Assembly: GCF_018860155.1 (NCBI RefSeq)
Contig: NZ_JAHKNI010000009.1
Span: 310,001-374,000 of the forward strand
Length of the DNA stretch: 64,000 nucleotides
Reading direction: 5' to 3'
Origin: Nocardia albiluteola
GTDB lineage: Bacteria > Actinomycetota > Actinomycetes > Mycobacteriales > Mycobacteriaceae
Shown in pieces: positions 1-7,739 of the stretch. The notes beneath the pieces were generated by a model, which saw only the letters and a program-made list of their open reading frames with translations, had not been told where the DNA came from and ran no database searches. The stretch's first letter is position 1, and each line of letters begins with the position of its first letter. The position numbers and the translations under genes were made by a program.

Positions 1-33
1 CGCCGCCATCGGGTCCTGAGGGCGGGCCGCGGA

Positions 34-279
34 GTGCTTGCCTACAAACAGATCCCATCCGAAGTGCTCGCGCCGATCATGCAGCTGATCGATTGGCTGT
101 TATGGGTGGTGCTGTTGTTCTGCCTGGCCTGGATGATCGTCTCGGCCGGGCGGTTGTGGTCGGCGATGCGCTCCAGTTTCGGCGTCAACGACGCATCACA
201 CGGCATCGTCATGAGCCTGATCGGAGCGATTGTGGCCACCTCTGCGAGCGCTATCGCGCTGACCCTGCTTCCGACATGA
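34..279 (+). CDS. Small two-helix membrane protein of type IV secretion operon
   Basis: An 81-residue protein starting at GTG, with two hydrophobic segments (about residues 20-40 and 58-80) and a short polar loop. Size and topology resemble VirB2/VirB3-type small membrane subunits of conjugation machines, but no diagnostic motif is visible, so the role is inferred from position at the head of the visible part of the operon. An upstream gene ends with TGA at 17-19, so the operon continues beyond the left edge. The stop overlaps the next start by four bases (ATGA), which implies translational coupling. Confidence 0.7.
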   Translation: MLAYKQIPSEVLAPIMQLIDWLLWVVLLFCLAWMIVSAGRLWSAMRSSFGVNDASHGIVMSLIGAIVATSASAIALTLLPT

Positions 280-1103
280 AAGAGAAGGACGCGGACGAGG
301 GCCGCGGCATCTCCTTCGGCGCCATCGCCTCCGCGGCGGTCCTGGCGCTCATCGTGGTGGTCGGGGTCTTCATGTATGTCACACACGGTAATTCGCGCGC
401 CGAGCAGTCGGCGAACGTCCCGGCGCCATCTCCCGCGGCGGGTTCGAACGCCACCGGGTTCGCCGCGCCGGGGGTCGACCTGTTCGGCCGCCGGGTGGAT
501 ATTCCGAACAATCCTGCGGGACAACCGCTTCCGCAGGACGTGAGCAAGCAGCACAAGCCGTCCGATCCGGACTGGCTGACCGCTGCCCCGCAGGGCACCA
601 CCGAAGCGCGCGGCTGGCAACGGGTGTACGGCGCCTCGGTCCCGTTTTCCACCAGCGACGGCCCGGTCGACATCGACAAGGGTCTGGCCGTGGGGTTTTC
701 GCACACCCCGCAGGGTGCGGTGCTGGCGGCGGCGCAGATCACCTACCGGCTCAACGCCCGGCCGGCCGATCGTGATCTGTACGTGCATCAGGTGCGGGCC
801 TCGGCCACGCAGCTGGCGGCCTACGATTCCGCGCGTGCGGCCGGCAAGCTGCCCGCGCAGCAGCCCGAGCGCATTACCCGATATCTGGTGGCGCCGGACG
901 CATTTCAGGTCGAGAACTATGCCGACGATATGGCGATCGTCCGCCTGGCCACCCGCGGCCCGGTGAACGACGGCAAGCAGTTGTGGGCGGCGGTGCGGCT
1001 GGTCATGGTGTGGGACAACGGGGATTGGCATCTGAAGCCGACCGATGCCACGACCGATCAGACCGAGTACGTGGATTCGCTGGACGGGTGGACCAAATGG
1101 TGA
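276..1103 (+). CDS. VirB8/NTF2-like membrane-anchored conjugation protein
   Basis: A 275-residue protein starting at the ATG that overlaps the previous stop. A charged N-terminus of about 15 residues precedes one membrane helix (about 16-35), then a linker rich in Pro, Ala and Ser, then a C-terminal domain ending in a pattern typical of NTF2-like folds (a value/arginine-rich strand followed by V-W-D-N-G-D-W-H-L). Bitopic proteins with such a fold (VirB8, TcpC) form the inner-membrane scaffold of type IV secretion systems. The family assignment is by architecture and neighbours; it could be an actinobacterial family with its own DUF number. Confidence 0.65.
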   Translation: MKEKDADEGRGISFGAIASAAVLALIVVVGVFMYVTHGNSRAEQSANVPAPSPAAGSNATGFAAPGVDLFGRRVDIPNNPAGQPLPQDVSKQHKPSDPDWLTAAPQGTTEARGWQRVYGASVPFSTSDGPVDIDKGLAVGFSHTPQGAVLAAAQITYRLNARPADRDLYVHQVRASATQLAAYDSARAAGKLPAQQPERITRYLVAPDAFQVENYADDMAIVRLATRGPVNDGKQLWAAVRLVMVWDNGDWHLKPTDATTDQTEYVDSLDGWTKW

Positions 1104-1195
1104 GCACAGCGGTGAGCAGGGGATGTGATGAAACGTTGACGATGGCGGTAGTTGGTACGGATCGATTCACTTCTACACAGGGAGGGGTGAACCTG

Positions 1196-2668
1196 ATGCT
1201 CAGGCGCATCGTCACGATCCTCGCGGTGGTCTTCACCGTGACGATCGCGACTCCGACGGTGGCGTACGGCCAGACGTACGGATTCGACCAGACGTGCAAT
1301 CAGATCTACGACGACCTCAACAACCTCGGATTACCCGGTGTGTCGCTCGGCGCGGCCGCCTCGGCCGCGTGCAAGGCGGGCAATGCCGCCACGCATCCCG
1401 GCGATGCGGCCGCAGCCGTGCGCGACAAGGCGTGGGACTCCACCTTCGGCAAGGTGGTCGACTCGCTGATGAATGGCCTGGGCGAGGCGTTGATCATGGC
1501 GCTGACCTTCTGGATGAAGGTGCCCAACGAGCGTCTGAGCAACGGCGGACAGCTGTTCGAGAAGATCAACGACTACACCTACGAGGTGCAGATACTGCTG
1601 CTGATCGTCTCGATCATCCTGTCCGGCGTGCGATTGGCCGAGGCCAGACGCGGGGCGGTGCTGGCAGAGGCCGCCGAATCGTTCCGGATGTTCGCGCGGG
1701 TGATATTCAGTTCCTGGATGCTCGGCGCGGTGATCGTGGCAGGCACGCAGGCCTCGGATCGGTTCTCCGCGTGGGTGATTCAGGACGCCACCAACGGCCA
1801 GGCCAAGAACATCGCCGAGCTGATGGTGAAAACCAGTAAGCTGCAGGCATTCTCGCCCGGTCTGGTGCTGATCATCGCGATCGTCGGCCTGCTCGGCGCG
1901 CTGGCACAGATCATCCTGGCCATCGTGCGCCAGGGTCTGCTGGTGGTCGCCGCCGGGGTCCTGCCGCTGGCCGCGGCCGCGTCGGGCACGAATCTGGGCA
2001 GGGGGTCGTATCAGAAGCTGTTGAGCTGGATCATCGCGTTCATGCTGTGGAAACCGGTGGCGGCCATCGTCTACATGATCGCCTTCCTGGCCGCCGGCAA
2101 CACCGACGACACCACGGCCACGGCCGGGCTGCCGGACGCCGATCAGGCGCAGCGCATGCTCGTGGCGATCGTGCTGCTGGGCAGTGTCGCGTTCGTGCTG
2201 CCGACGCTGATGCGCCTGGTGGCGCCGACGGTCGGTATGGTCGGTCAGGGTGGTTCGGGCCTGGGCGCCACGGGCGGCGTCGTGCTCGGCGCGATGGCCC
2301 TGGGCGCGGTCGGCACCAAGGCCGTGGCGTTCCGCGGCGCGGCGGCCTCGGGCTCACCCGGATACGTCGGCGGGGGACGCCCGCGGCCGCCGGGCGGCGC
2401 CGGTGGGCGCGGCGGTGGAGCTCCACGTCCGGCCCCGCCGCGCGGTGGGGGCGGCGGTGGCGGCGGCGCCAACGCGGCCGCGCCGCCGGGGAATGCCCAG
2501 GGCACTGGCTCGGCGCCGTCCGGTCCGTCCCGCGTGATGAACCGGATCGCGACCGCCCGCGCCGCGACCGCACCGCTGCAGCGGGCCAACGAGGCCGCGG
2601 GTGACGTGGCCGGTGACACCTGGGCGAACCGCTCGCCCGACCTCGGCAGGAGCACCATTCCACGATGA
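1196..2668 (+). CDS. VirB6/TrbL-like polytopic membrane protein with signal peptide
   Basis: A 490-residue protein. The ATG at 1196 is preferred because a GGAGG site lies about ten bases upstream and translation from it gives a clean signal peptide (charged start, hydrophobic core, cleavage near residues 24-26). Longer in-frame starts exist upstream but add a non-secretory stretch. At least five to six hydrophobic segments follow, and the C-terminal 130 residues are Gly/Pro/Ala-rich with a run of Gly. This is the layout of TrbL/VirB6 channel components, with the disordered tail presumably cytoplasmic. It overlaps the next gene by four bases. Confidence 0.65.
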   Translation: MLRRIVTILAVVFTVTIATPTVAYGQTYGFDQTCNQIYDDLNNLGLPGVSLGAAASAACKAGNAATHPGDAAAAVRDKAWDSTFGKVVDSLMNGLGEALIMALTFWMKVPNERLSNGGQLFEKINDYTYEVQILLLIVSIILSGVRLAEARRGAVLAEAAESFRMFARVIFSSWMLGAVIVAGTQASDRFSAWVIQDATNGQAKNIAELMVKTSKLQAFSPGLVLIIAIVGLLGALAQIILAIVRQGLLVVAAGVLPLAAAASGTNLGRGSYQKLLSWIIAFMLWKPVAAIVYMIAFLAAGNTDDTTATAGLPDADQAQRMLVAIVLLGSVAFVLPTLMRLVAPTVGMVGQGGSGLGATGGVVLGAMALGAVGTKAVAFRGAAASGSPGYVGGGRPRPPGGAGGRGGGAPRPAPPRGGGGGGGGANAAAPPGNAQGTGSAPSGPSRVMNRIATARAATAPLQRANEAAGDVAGDTWANRSPDLGRSTIPR

Positions 2669-4155
2669 CGACGACCGAAACCTACGAGCGGCGCTCGTAC
2701 GGGCTCTGGCAGAAGCCGCGCAGCGCGGGCCTTTTCGGCCTGCGGTGGGGCGAGACGGTGCTCGGCTTCGTCGTGGTCATCACCGCCCTGCTGACGGCGC
2801 TGGTGGCCGGACCCAAACCCGCGTTCTTCGTCGGCGGCGTCGGCGTGGTGGTGATGCTTCCCCTGGTGTGGCGGTCCAACGGCCGCTCGGGCTATGAGAC
2901 GGGATTGATGATGTTCCATTGGCTACGCGGCCGCGGCAAGGGTGAGCACGTCTATCGCGGCGGCCGGTTCTCCCGCATCCCCGGCGGCGTCGCGCGGCTG
3001 CCCGGACTGATGGCGCCCTCGAAGCTGTACGAGGGCATCGACGCGGGCGGCTACAGCTTCGGCATGATCCACCTGCCGCAGTTCGGGCAGTACACGGTCG
3101 TGCTGCGGGCCTGGCCGCAGGGCCACGAGGCGGTCGATCAGCCGGTGATCGACCGCTGGGTCGCGGCCTGGGGCACCTTCCTGGCCTCGCTCGGGCAGAC
3201 CTCGGACATCATCGCGGTCGTCCCGGTGATCGATACCGTCCCCGAGACCGGAAACCGTTTGCTGACAGAGGTTTCCACCATCACCCATCCCCAGGCACCG
3301 GACCTGGCGCAGCAGGTGATGTACGAGCTGGCCACCGAATTGCCGCAGGAGCGCGTGCAATTGCTGCCGCGGGTGGCGATCACGTTCAAGGCCACCACCG
3401 CCGAGCGTCGCAAGAATCCCGCGGAGGAGGCGGTGGAGATCGGCCGGCGGCTGCCGGGCATCTGCGCGGCGCTGGCCGAGGCCGGCGTGCGGGCGCAGCC
3501 GATGTCGGCCGACGAGGTGATCGGATTCATTCGCCGTTCGTATGATCCTGCGGCGCAGGCGGATCTGGAGGTTGCCGCGGGCGAGCCGGGCGGGCACGGC
3601 CTGGATTGGGCCGATGCCGGACCGGTCTCGCACGAGGAGCGCTGGGATCACTTCCTGCACGACGGCGGCCGGTCGGTCACCTGGGAGATGGACACCGCCC
3701 CCGAGGGAGCGGTCGACGAGCGGGTGCTGCAGCGGCTGCTGGCGCCCAATCCCGAGGTGCCGCGCAAGCGCATCGCGATCGTGTACCGGCCGCACTCGGC
3801 GGCCGATGCCGCGGAGATCGTCGACGACGACTACAAGAACGCGCTGGTGGCGCAGCAGAGCGAGCGGGGGGTCGTCTCGGCGGCCGCGACGCTGCGGGTG
3901 GGCGCCACCCAGCAGGCCCGGGAGGAGCAGGCCCGGGGCCACGGGGTGACCCGCTTCGGCGCGCTGGTGACCATCACCGAACCCCTGCGCGGGGATCTGC
4001 CGCGCATCGAGGCCATCACGCGCGATCTGTCCACGCAGGCGCGATTGAAGATCCGGCGGTGCTACCGCTACCAGGCGGCGGCCTTCGCGGCCTCGCTCGG
4101 GTGCGGCGTGATCCTGCCGGAGCACGCGACCATTCCGAAAGCTTTGGCGGGGTGA
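2665..4155 (+). CDS. SCO6880-family type IV secretion protein
   Basis: A 496-residue protein starting at an ATG that overlaps the previous stop. It begins with a short polar segment containing Y-G-L-W-Q-K-P, then two closely spaced membrane helices (about residues 28-68), then a long soluble domain. This layout and N-terminal pattern match the SCO6880 family, which in actinomycetes sits directly upstream of a VirB4-type ATPase as here and is thought to combine a PrgI/VirB3-like membrane part with a VirB4-associated cytoplasmic part. I see no Walker A motif in it. The exact biochemical role is unknown. Confidence 0.75.
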   Translation: MTTTETYERRSYGLWQKPRSAGLFGLRWGETVLGFVVVITALLTALVAGPKPAFFVGGVGVVVMLPLVWRSNGRSGYETGLMMFHWLRGRGKGEHVYRGGRFSRIPGGVARLPGLMAPSKLYEGIDAGGYSFGMIHLPQFGQYTVVLRAWPQGHEAVDQPVIDRWVAAWGTFLASLGQTSDIIAVVPVIDTVPETGNRLLTEVSTITHPQAPDLAQQVMYELATELPQERVQLLPRVAITFKATTAERRKNPAEEAVEIGRRLPGICAALAEAGVRAQPMSADEVIGFIRRSYDPAAQADLEVAAGEPGGHGLDWADAGPVSHEERWDHFLHDGGRSVTWEMDTAPEGAVDERVLQRLLAPNPEVPRKRIAIVYRPHSAADAAEIVDDDYKNALVAQQSERGVVSAAATLRVGATQQAREEQARGHGVTRFGALVTITEPLRGDLPRIEAITRDLSTQARLKIRRCYRYQAAAFAASLGCGVILPEHATIPKALAG

Positions 4156-4161
4156 GCTCGC

Positions 4162-7100
4162 ATGGCAGGTGACGACGGCGAGGCGCCGATCCGCTCGCGC
4201 GGCGAGCCGCCTCGCTACCGCGAGCGGGTGGTGGATACGGCCAATCCGATCCCCACCCGGCGCGGGTCGCGGCGTGAGGACGAGTGGGGAGTCGAGGCGT
4301 ACACGCCCGGACAGCCGCGCACAAACATGCCTGCCGACTGGGACGACGCCCCGCTGCGTCCGCGCCGTGAGCGGGGCGAAAGCGCCTCGGGGCGAGGGCG
4401 TTCCCTGGACGCGCAGCGCGATGCCGGCGCGCGTGCGGGATCCTCGGAGACAGGCCCGCGCCGGGATGCCGAGAGACACGACCGCATTGCCGCCGAACGG
4501 GAATCGAACGGTCGCGGCCGCAGCGGTGCGACGGGATCCCGTGGCGGGCAACGCGACACCGCCGAGCGCGGAGCCGCCGAGACGCACCGGTACGGCGCGC
4601 GGCGCGAGGGGACCGGTCGCGACCGGTCCGATTCACCTGCGGCGCAGCCGGAGCGGTCCGCGAGCGCCCGGAGGCCGCGCCGCGAGGTCTCCGAGGCCGA
4701 CGGGATCGCCTCGGGTACAACGCACCACGAGGAACGTGCCGGATCGGCCGATCGCCGGTCGCGCCGCGATATCGCCGATCGTCGCGAGCTCGCGTCGGCG
4801 GCAGCGGATCCGGGACGACCGCAGGGCTCGGAGCGTCGAGCAGGCGATCGCCGTACCCCCGGCTCCGACGCCCCGAGCCGCGGCGATCAGGGCCCGTCCG
4901 AACAACTCGCGCTCGAATCCGGTTCTGCCCGTGAGCAGTCCGCCGAATCGGTGAGTACGGCGGTCGTGGAGACTGCGCGTCCGGACGCGCGGCGCGATAC
5001 GCAGGCGCGGAACGGATCCGAACCGGAGGATTCGGCGACGGCGTCCGGCGGTGTACCGCCCGCCGGTGCCGCTCGTGGCGGGGGGCGGGCCGAGGCATCA
5101 TCCACCGGTGTGCGCGGTGGCCAGGAACGGCGCGGGAGAGGGCATGAGCAGATGCGAGACGGGCAACCGGGGCAGCGTCAGCGCGCGCCACGCGACCAGG
5201 CCGATCGATGGGCCCAAGAACCGGATGCGCTGTCCGGCAACGGTTCTCGGCGATCCTCGCGCGGCCGAGGCGAGCGGGCCGACGCCGAACATCTTACTCG
5301 CAACCGGGCGCCGGTCTCCGAGCGGAACGGGCGGCGGGTCACCGATCGCGACGGCGACCGGTCCCGCACGGATTCCCGCCGGTCCGGTACGAGCGGGCGC
5401 AACGGCTCGGGCGCGGCCGGAAGGAAGCAGGGTCGCACGGGAAAGAGCGCCAAGCAGCGCCAGCAGGGCCCGTCGCTGCTGGACGACATCACCCGCGCCC
5501 GGCTCGAGGCGACCGCGCGGGAGGGCAACGGCCTGCGCGCGGCCTGGGCGGCCTTCCGTATCCGCACCGACGACCTGCGACGGGTCAATGCGGCCGCCCG
5601 CATCGAGGCGGTGCAGGAGGACGGATTCGACCGCACGACAGCACAATTGACCGATCGCGGCTACCTGGGCGCGGGCGGTGGCCGGATGAACGTGGTCGGC
5701 CGCCCCGTCGAGTACCGCGCCACCACGGCGCAGGTCGCGGGCCTGTGGCCGTGGTCGGTCGGCGCGGGCGCCCCGCTGATCGGCACGCCGCTGGGCTCGC
5801 ACCTGCACACCGGCGCGCCGGTCTGCTTCGACCCGATGAACTGGTTCATGCGTGGCAGCTTCATCACCGCGCCGAGCCTGTTCGTACTGGGCCTCAACGG
5901 TTTCGGTAAATCCTCGCTGGTGCGCCGGATCGTGCTGGGCGGCGTCGCGCAGGGGATCACCCCGCTGATCCTGGCCGACGTCAAGCCGGACTACCGCAGG
6001 CTGGTGGAGATGGTCGGGGGCCAGGTCATCGACCTGGGTTACGGCCACGGCAAGCTGAATCCGCTGGCGGGCGGGGTGCTCGGCATGATCGTGCCGATGC
6101 TGGAGGGGATGCCCGCGCTGCAGGTGCAGGTCACCCAGGAGCTGCGGGCGCGGCAGGTGACCTTGATCGCGGGGCTGGTGGAACTCGTTCGCGGCGCACG
6201 GGTCCGGGATTTCGAGGAGACGCTGATCTCCACCGCGCTGAGCATCCTGTACCGGCCTGGCAGCGGTTTCGCGCCGGAGAACCCGCCGATCATGGACAAC
6301 CTGCTCGAGGTGATCGTCGAGGGCGGCGACCAGCTGATGCTCGACGCCGGCGCGGACACCCCGGCGGAATACCAGGAGTCGATCAAGGGGCTGCGCCGCT
6401 CGCTGCGCGCGCTCACCCAGGGCCCGTTCGGCGCGGTCTTCAACGGGCAGACGACCACGCCGATCGACACCACCGCCGTCGCGGTCTGCATCGACGTCTC
6501 GCACGTCCCCACCGGCGACAAGAAGCTCAAGGCCGCGGTCATGCTGGCCTGCTGGGCCGACGGTTTCGCCTCGGTGGAGGCCGCGCACGTGCTCGCCGAC
6601 GCCGACCTGGGCGCGCAGCGCTACTTCCAGGTCGTGATGGACGAGCTGTGGCAGGTGCTGGGCCTGGGCGACTTCATGGTCGACCGCGTCGACGAGCTGA
6701 CCCGCCTGCAGCGCGGCCTGGCCACCTCGCTCATCATGATCAGTCACACCATCAAGGACCTGCAGTCGCTGGGGTCGGAGGCGGCGATCGCCAAGGCGCT
6801 CGGCTTCCTCGAGCGAGCCCGCGCGAAGATCTTCGGTGCGTTGCCGCCGGAGGAGATCAAGCGCCTGGACTCGACGATCCCCTTCACCGCCGCGGAGGAG
6901 GAGATGGTGACCGGATGGTCCGCGCCGCAGGCCCTGACCGGCGAGGCGCTCAAGCCCGGCCAGACACGCCCGCCCGCGCCAGGCACCGGCAAATTCCTGC
7001 TGAAGATCGGCGAGGATCGCCGGCCCGGCATACCCTTCCACATGGAATTCACGATCTCGGAGAAGGAAAGCGGAATTCACGAAACCAACCAGCGTTTCAG

Positions 7101-7305
7101 CGAATTCAACGAATCCACCGCCCGGCGTGATGGCGACGCGGCGGGTCCGGACGATACCTACAGCGTGGACAGTGGCGACGATGACGCGAACGGCGGAGCC
7201 CGCGGTGACGGTCGCAAGGGCGGCGGCGACGATGACGCAAACGGCGGAGCCCGCGGTGACGGTCGCAAGGGCGGCGGCGACGATGACGAAGGGAGTGCCG
7301 CGTGA
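4162..7305 (+). CDS. VirB4-type conjugation ATPase with long disordered N-terminus
   Basis: A 1047-residue protein. About the first 430 residues are low-complexity and rich in Arg, Glu, Gly, Ser and Asp with no recognisable fold. The AAA+/VirB4-like ATPase follows: Walker A GLNGFGKSS at about residues 577-585 and Walker B VVMDE at about 824-828, followed by a helix-rich segment with the S-H-T-I-K-D motif expected after Walker B. VirB4 proteins energise pilus assembly and substrate transfer at the inner membrane. The C-terminus carries an acidic/basic tandem repeat (see the repeat entry). Usual VirB4 homologues are 500-850 residues, so the N-terminal extension is exceptional. Confidence 0.85.
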   Translation: MAGDDGEAPIRSRGEPPRYRERVVDTANPIPTRRGSRREDEWGVEAYTPGQPRTNMPADWDDAPLRPRRERGESASGRGRSLDAQRDAGARAGSSETGPRRDAERHDRIAAERESNGRGRSGATGSRGGQRDTAERGAAETHRYGARREGTGRDRSDSPAAQPERSASARRPRREVSEADGIASGTTHHEERAGSADRRSRRDIADRRELASAAADPGRPQGSERRAGDRRTPGSDAPSRGDQGPSEQLALESGSAREQSAESVSTAVVETARPDARRDTQARNGSEPEDSATASGGVPPAGAARGGGRAEASSTGVRGGQERRGRGHEQMRDGQPGQRQRAPRDQADRWAQEPDALSGNGSRRSSRGRGERADAEHLTRNRAPVSERNGRRVTDRDGDRSRTDSRRSGTSGRNGSGAAGRKQGRTGKSAKQRQQGPSLLDDITRARLEATAREGNGLRAAWAAFRIRTDDLRRVNAAARIEAVQEDGFDRTTAQLTDRGYLGAGGGRMNVVGRPVEYRATTAQVAGLWPWSVGAGAPLIGTPLGSHLHTGAPVCFDPMNWFMRGSFITAPSLFVLGLNGFGKSSLVRRIVLGGVAQGITPLILADVKPDYRRLVEMVGGQVIDLGYGHGKLNPLAGGVLGMIVPMLEGMPALQVQVTQELRARQVTLIAGLVELVRGARVRDFEETLISTALSILYRPGSGFAPENPPIMDNLLEVIVEGGDQLMLDAGADTPAEYQESIKGLRRSLRALTQGPFGAVFNGQTTTPIDTTAVAVCIDVSHVPTGDKKLKAAVMLACWADGFASVEAAHVLADADLGAQRYFQVVMDELWQVLGLGDFMVDRVDELTRLQRGLATSLIMISHTIKDLQSLGSEAAIAKALGFLERARAKIFGALPPEEIKRLDSTIPFTAAEEEMVTGWSAPQALTGEALKPGQTRPPAPGTGKFLLKIGEDRRPGIPFHMEFTISEKESGIHETNQRFSEFNESTARRDGDAAGPDDTYSVDSGDDDANGGARGDGRKGGGDDDANGGARGDGRKGGGDDDEGSAA
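7174..7288 (+). repeat. 51-bp tandem repeat in VirB4 C-terminus
   Basis: Two nearly identical 51-bp units (7174-7224 and 7225-7275) plus a 13-bp partial third unit. Each full unit encodes 17 residues of the type G-D-D-D-A-N-G-G-A-R-G-D-G-R-K-G-G. The copies differ at one synonymous position in the stretch checked, which suggests recent slippage. The repeat stays in frame and ends just before the stop codon. Confidence 0.9.
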
Positions 7306-7366
7306 GAGTCGGATACGCGGTGGCACAGGAAAATTCGCGAATGCGGCCGTCGGGAAGGTTAGCCGG

Positions 7367-7675
7367 ATGATGCCGCACAGGTCCTATCGCAGGGTGTCGC
7401 CGCAGGTGCGGCAGGCCGCGGTCGAGCAGGTGATCGCGCTGACGGGCAAGCTGCGCAGCGAATCCGAGGCGTGCCGGGTGGTGGCCGAGCAGATCGGCGT
7501 GCACACCAACTCGGTCCGCAACTGGGTGCGTGCCGCGGAGGGCCCGGGCCTGGACCGGATGGATACGAGCGCGCTGCGCCGCAAGGTGGCGCTGCTGCAA
7601 CAGCAGCTGGCCGCCGCGGCGGAGATGAACCGCACCCTGGTCGAGACGCTCAACGACACCAAGCGCACCACATGA
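7367..7675 (+). CDS. IS3-OrfA-like helix-turn-helix protein within the secretion operon
   Basis: A 102-residue protein. The ATG at 7367 is preferred for its GGAAGG site eight bases upstream; a GTG at 7295 would overlap the VirB4 gene. Residues 5-60 match the helix-turn-helix of IS3-type OrfA transposase subunits (S-P-Q-V-R-Q-A-A-V, then V-V-A-E-Q-I-G-V and V-R-N-W-V-R-A-A-E), and the rest is a short coiled coil (L-R-R-K-V-A-L-L-Q-Q-Q-L). No OrfB catalytic partner, terminal inverted repeats or target duplication lie nearby. It may be a domesticated DNA-binding protein acting as regulator or DNA-processing partner; that role is inference. Confidence 0.75.
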   Translation: MMPHRSYRRVSPQVRQAAVEQVIALTGKLRSESEACRVVAEQIGVHTNSVRNWVRAAEGPGLDRMDTSALRRKVALLQQQLAAAAEMNRTLVETLNDTKRTT

Positions 7676-7739
7676 TCGGTGCCCAGCGCCGCGCCGAACC
7701 GGCGGCCACATCCGGTCGGGGGAACCGCCCGGGGGTGCG

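Noticed and set aside
7174..7288. CRISPR-like direct repeats
   Set aside because: Contiguous 51-bp units without spacers, in frame inside virB4; a coding tandem repeat.
5098..7326. 742-codon frame opposite virB4
   Set aside because: Composition is typical of antisense GC-rich shadows, and the sense strand has clear Walker motifs.
7367..7675. Complete IS3-family insertion sequence
   Set aside because: No OrfB with a DDE domain and no terminal inverted repeats around the HTH gene.
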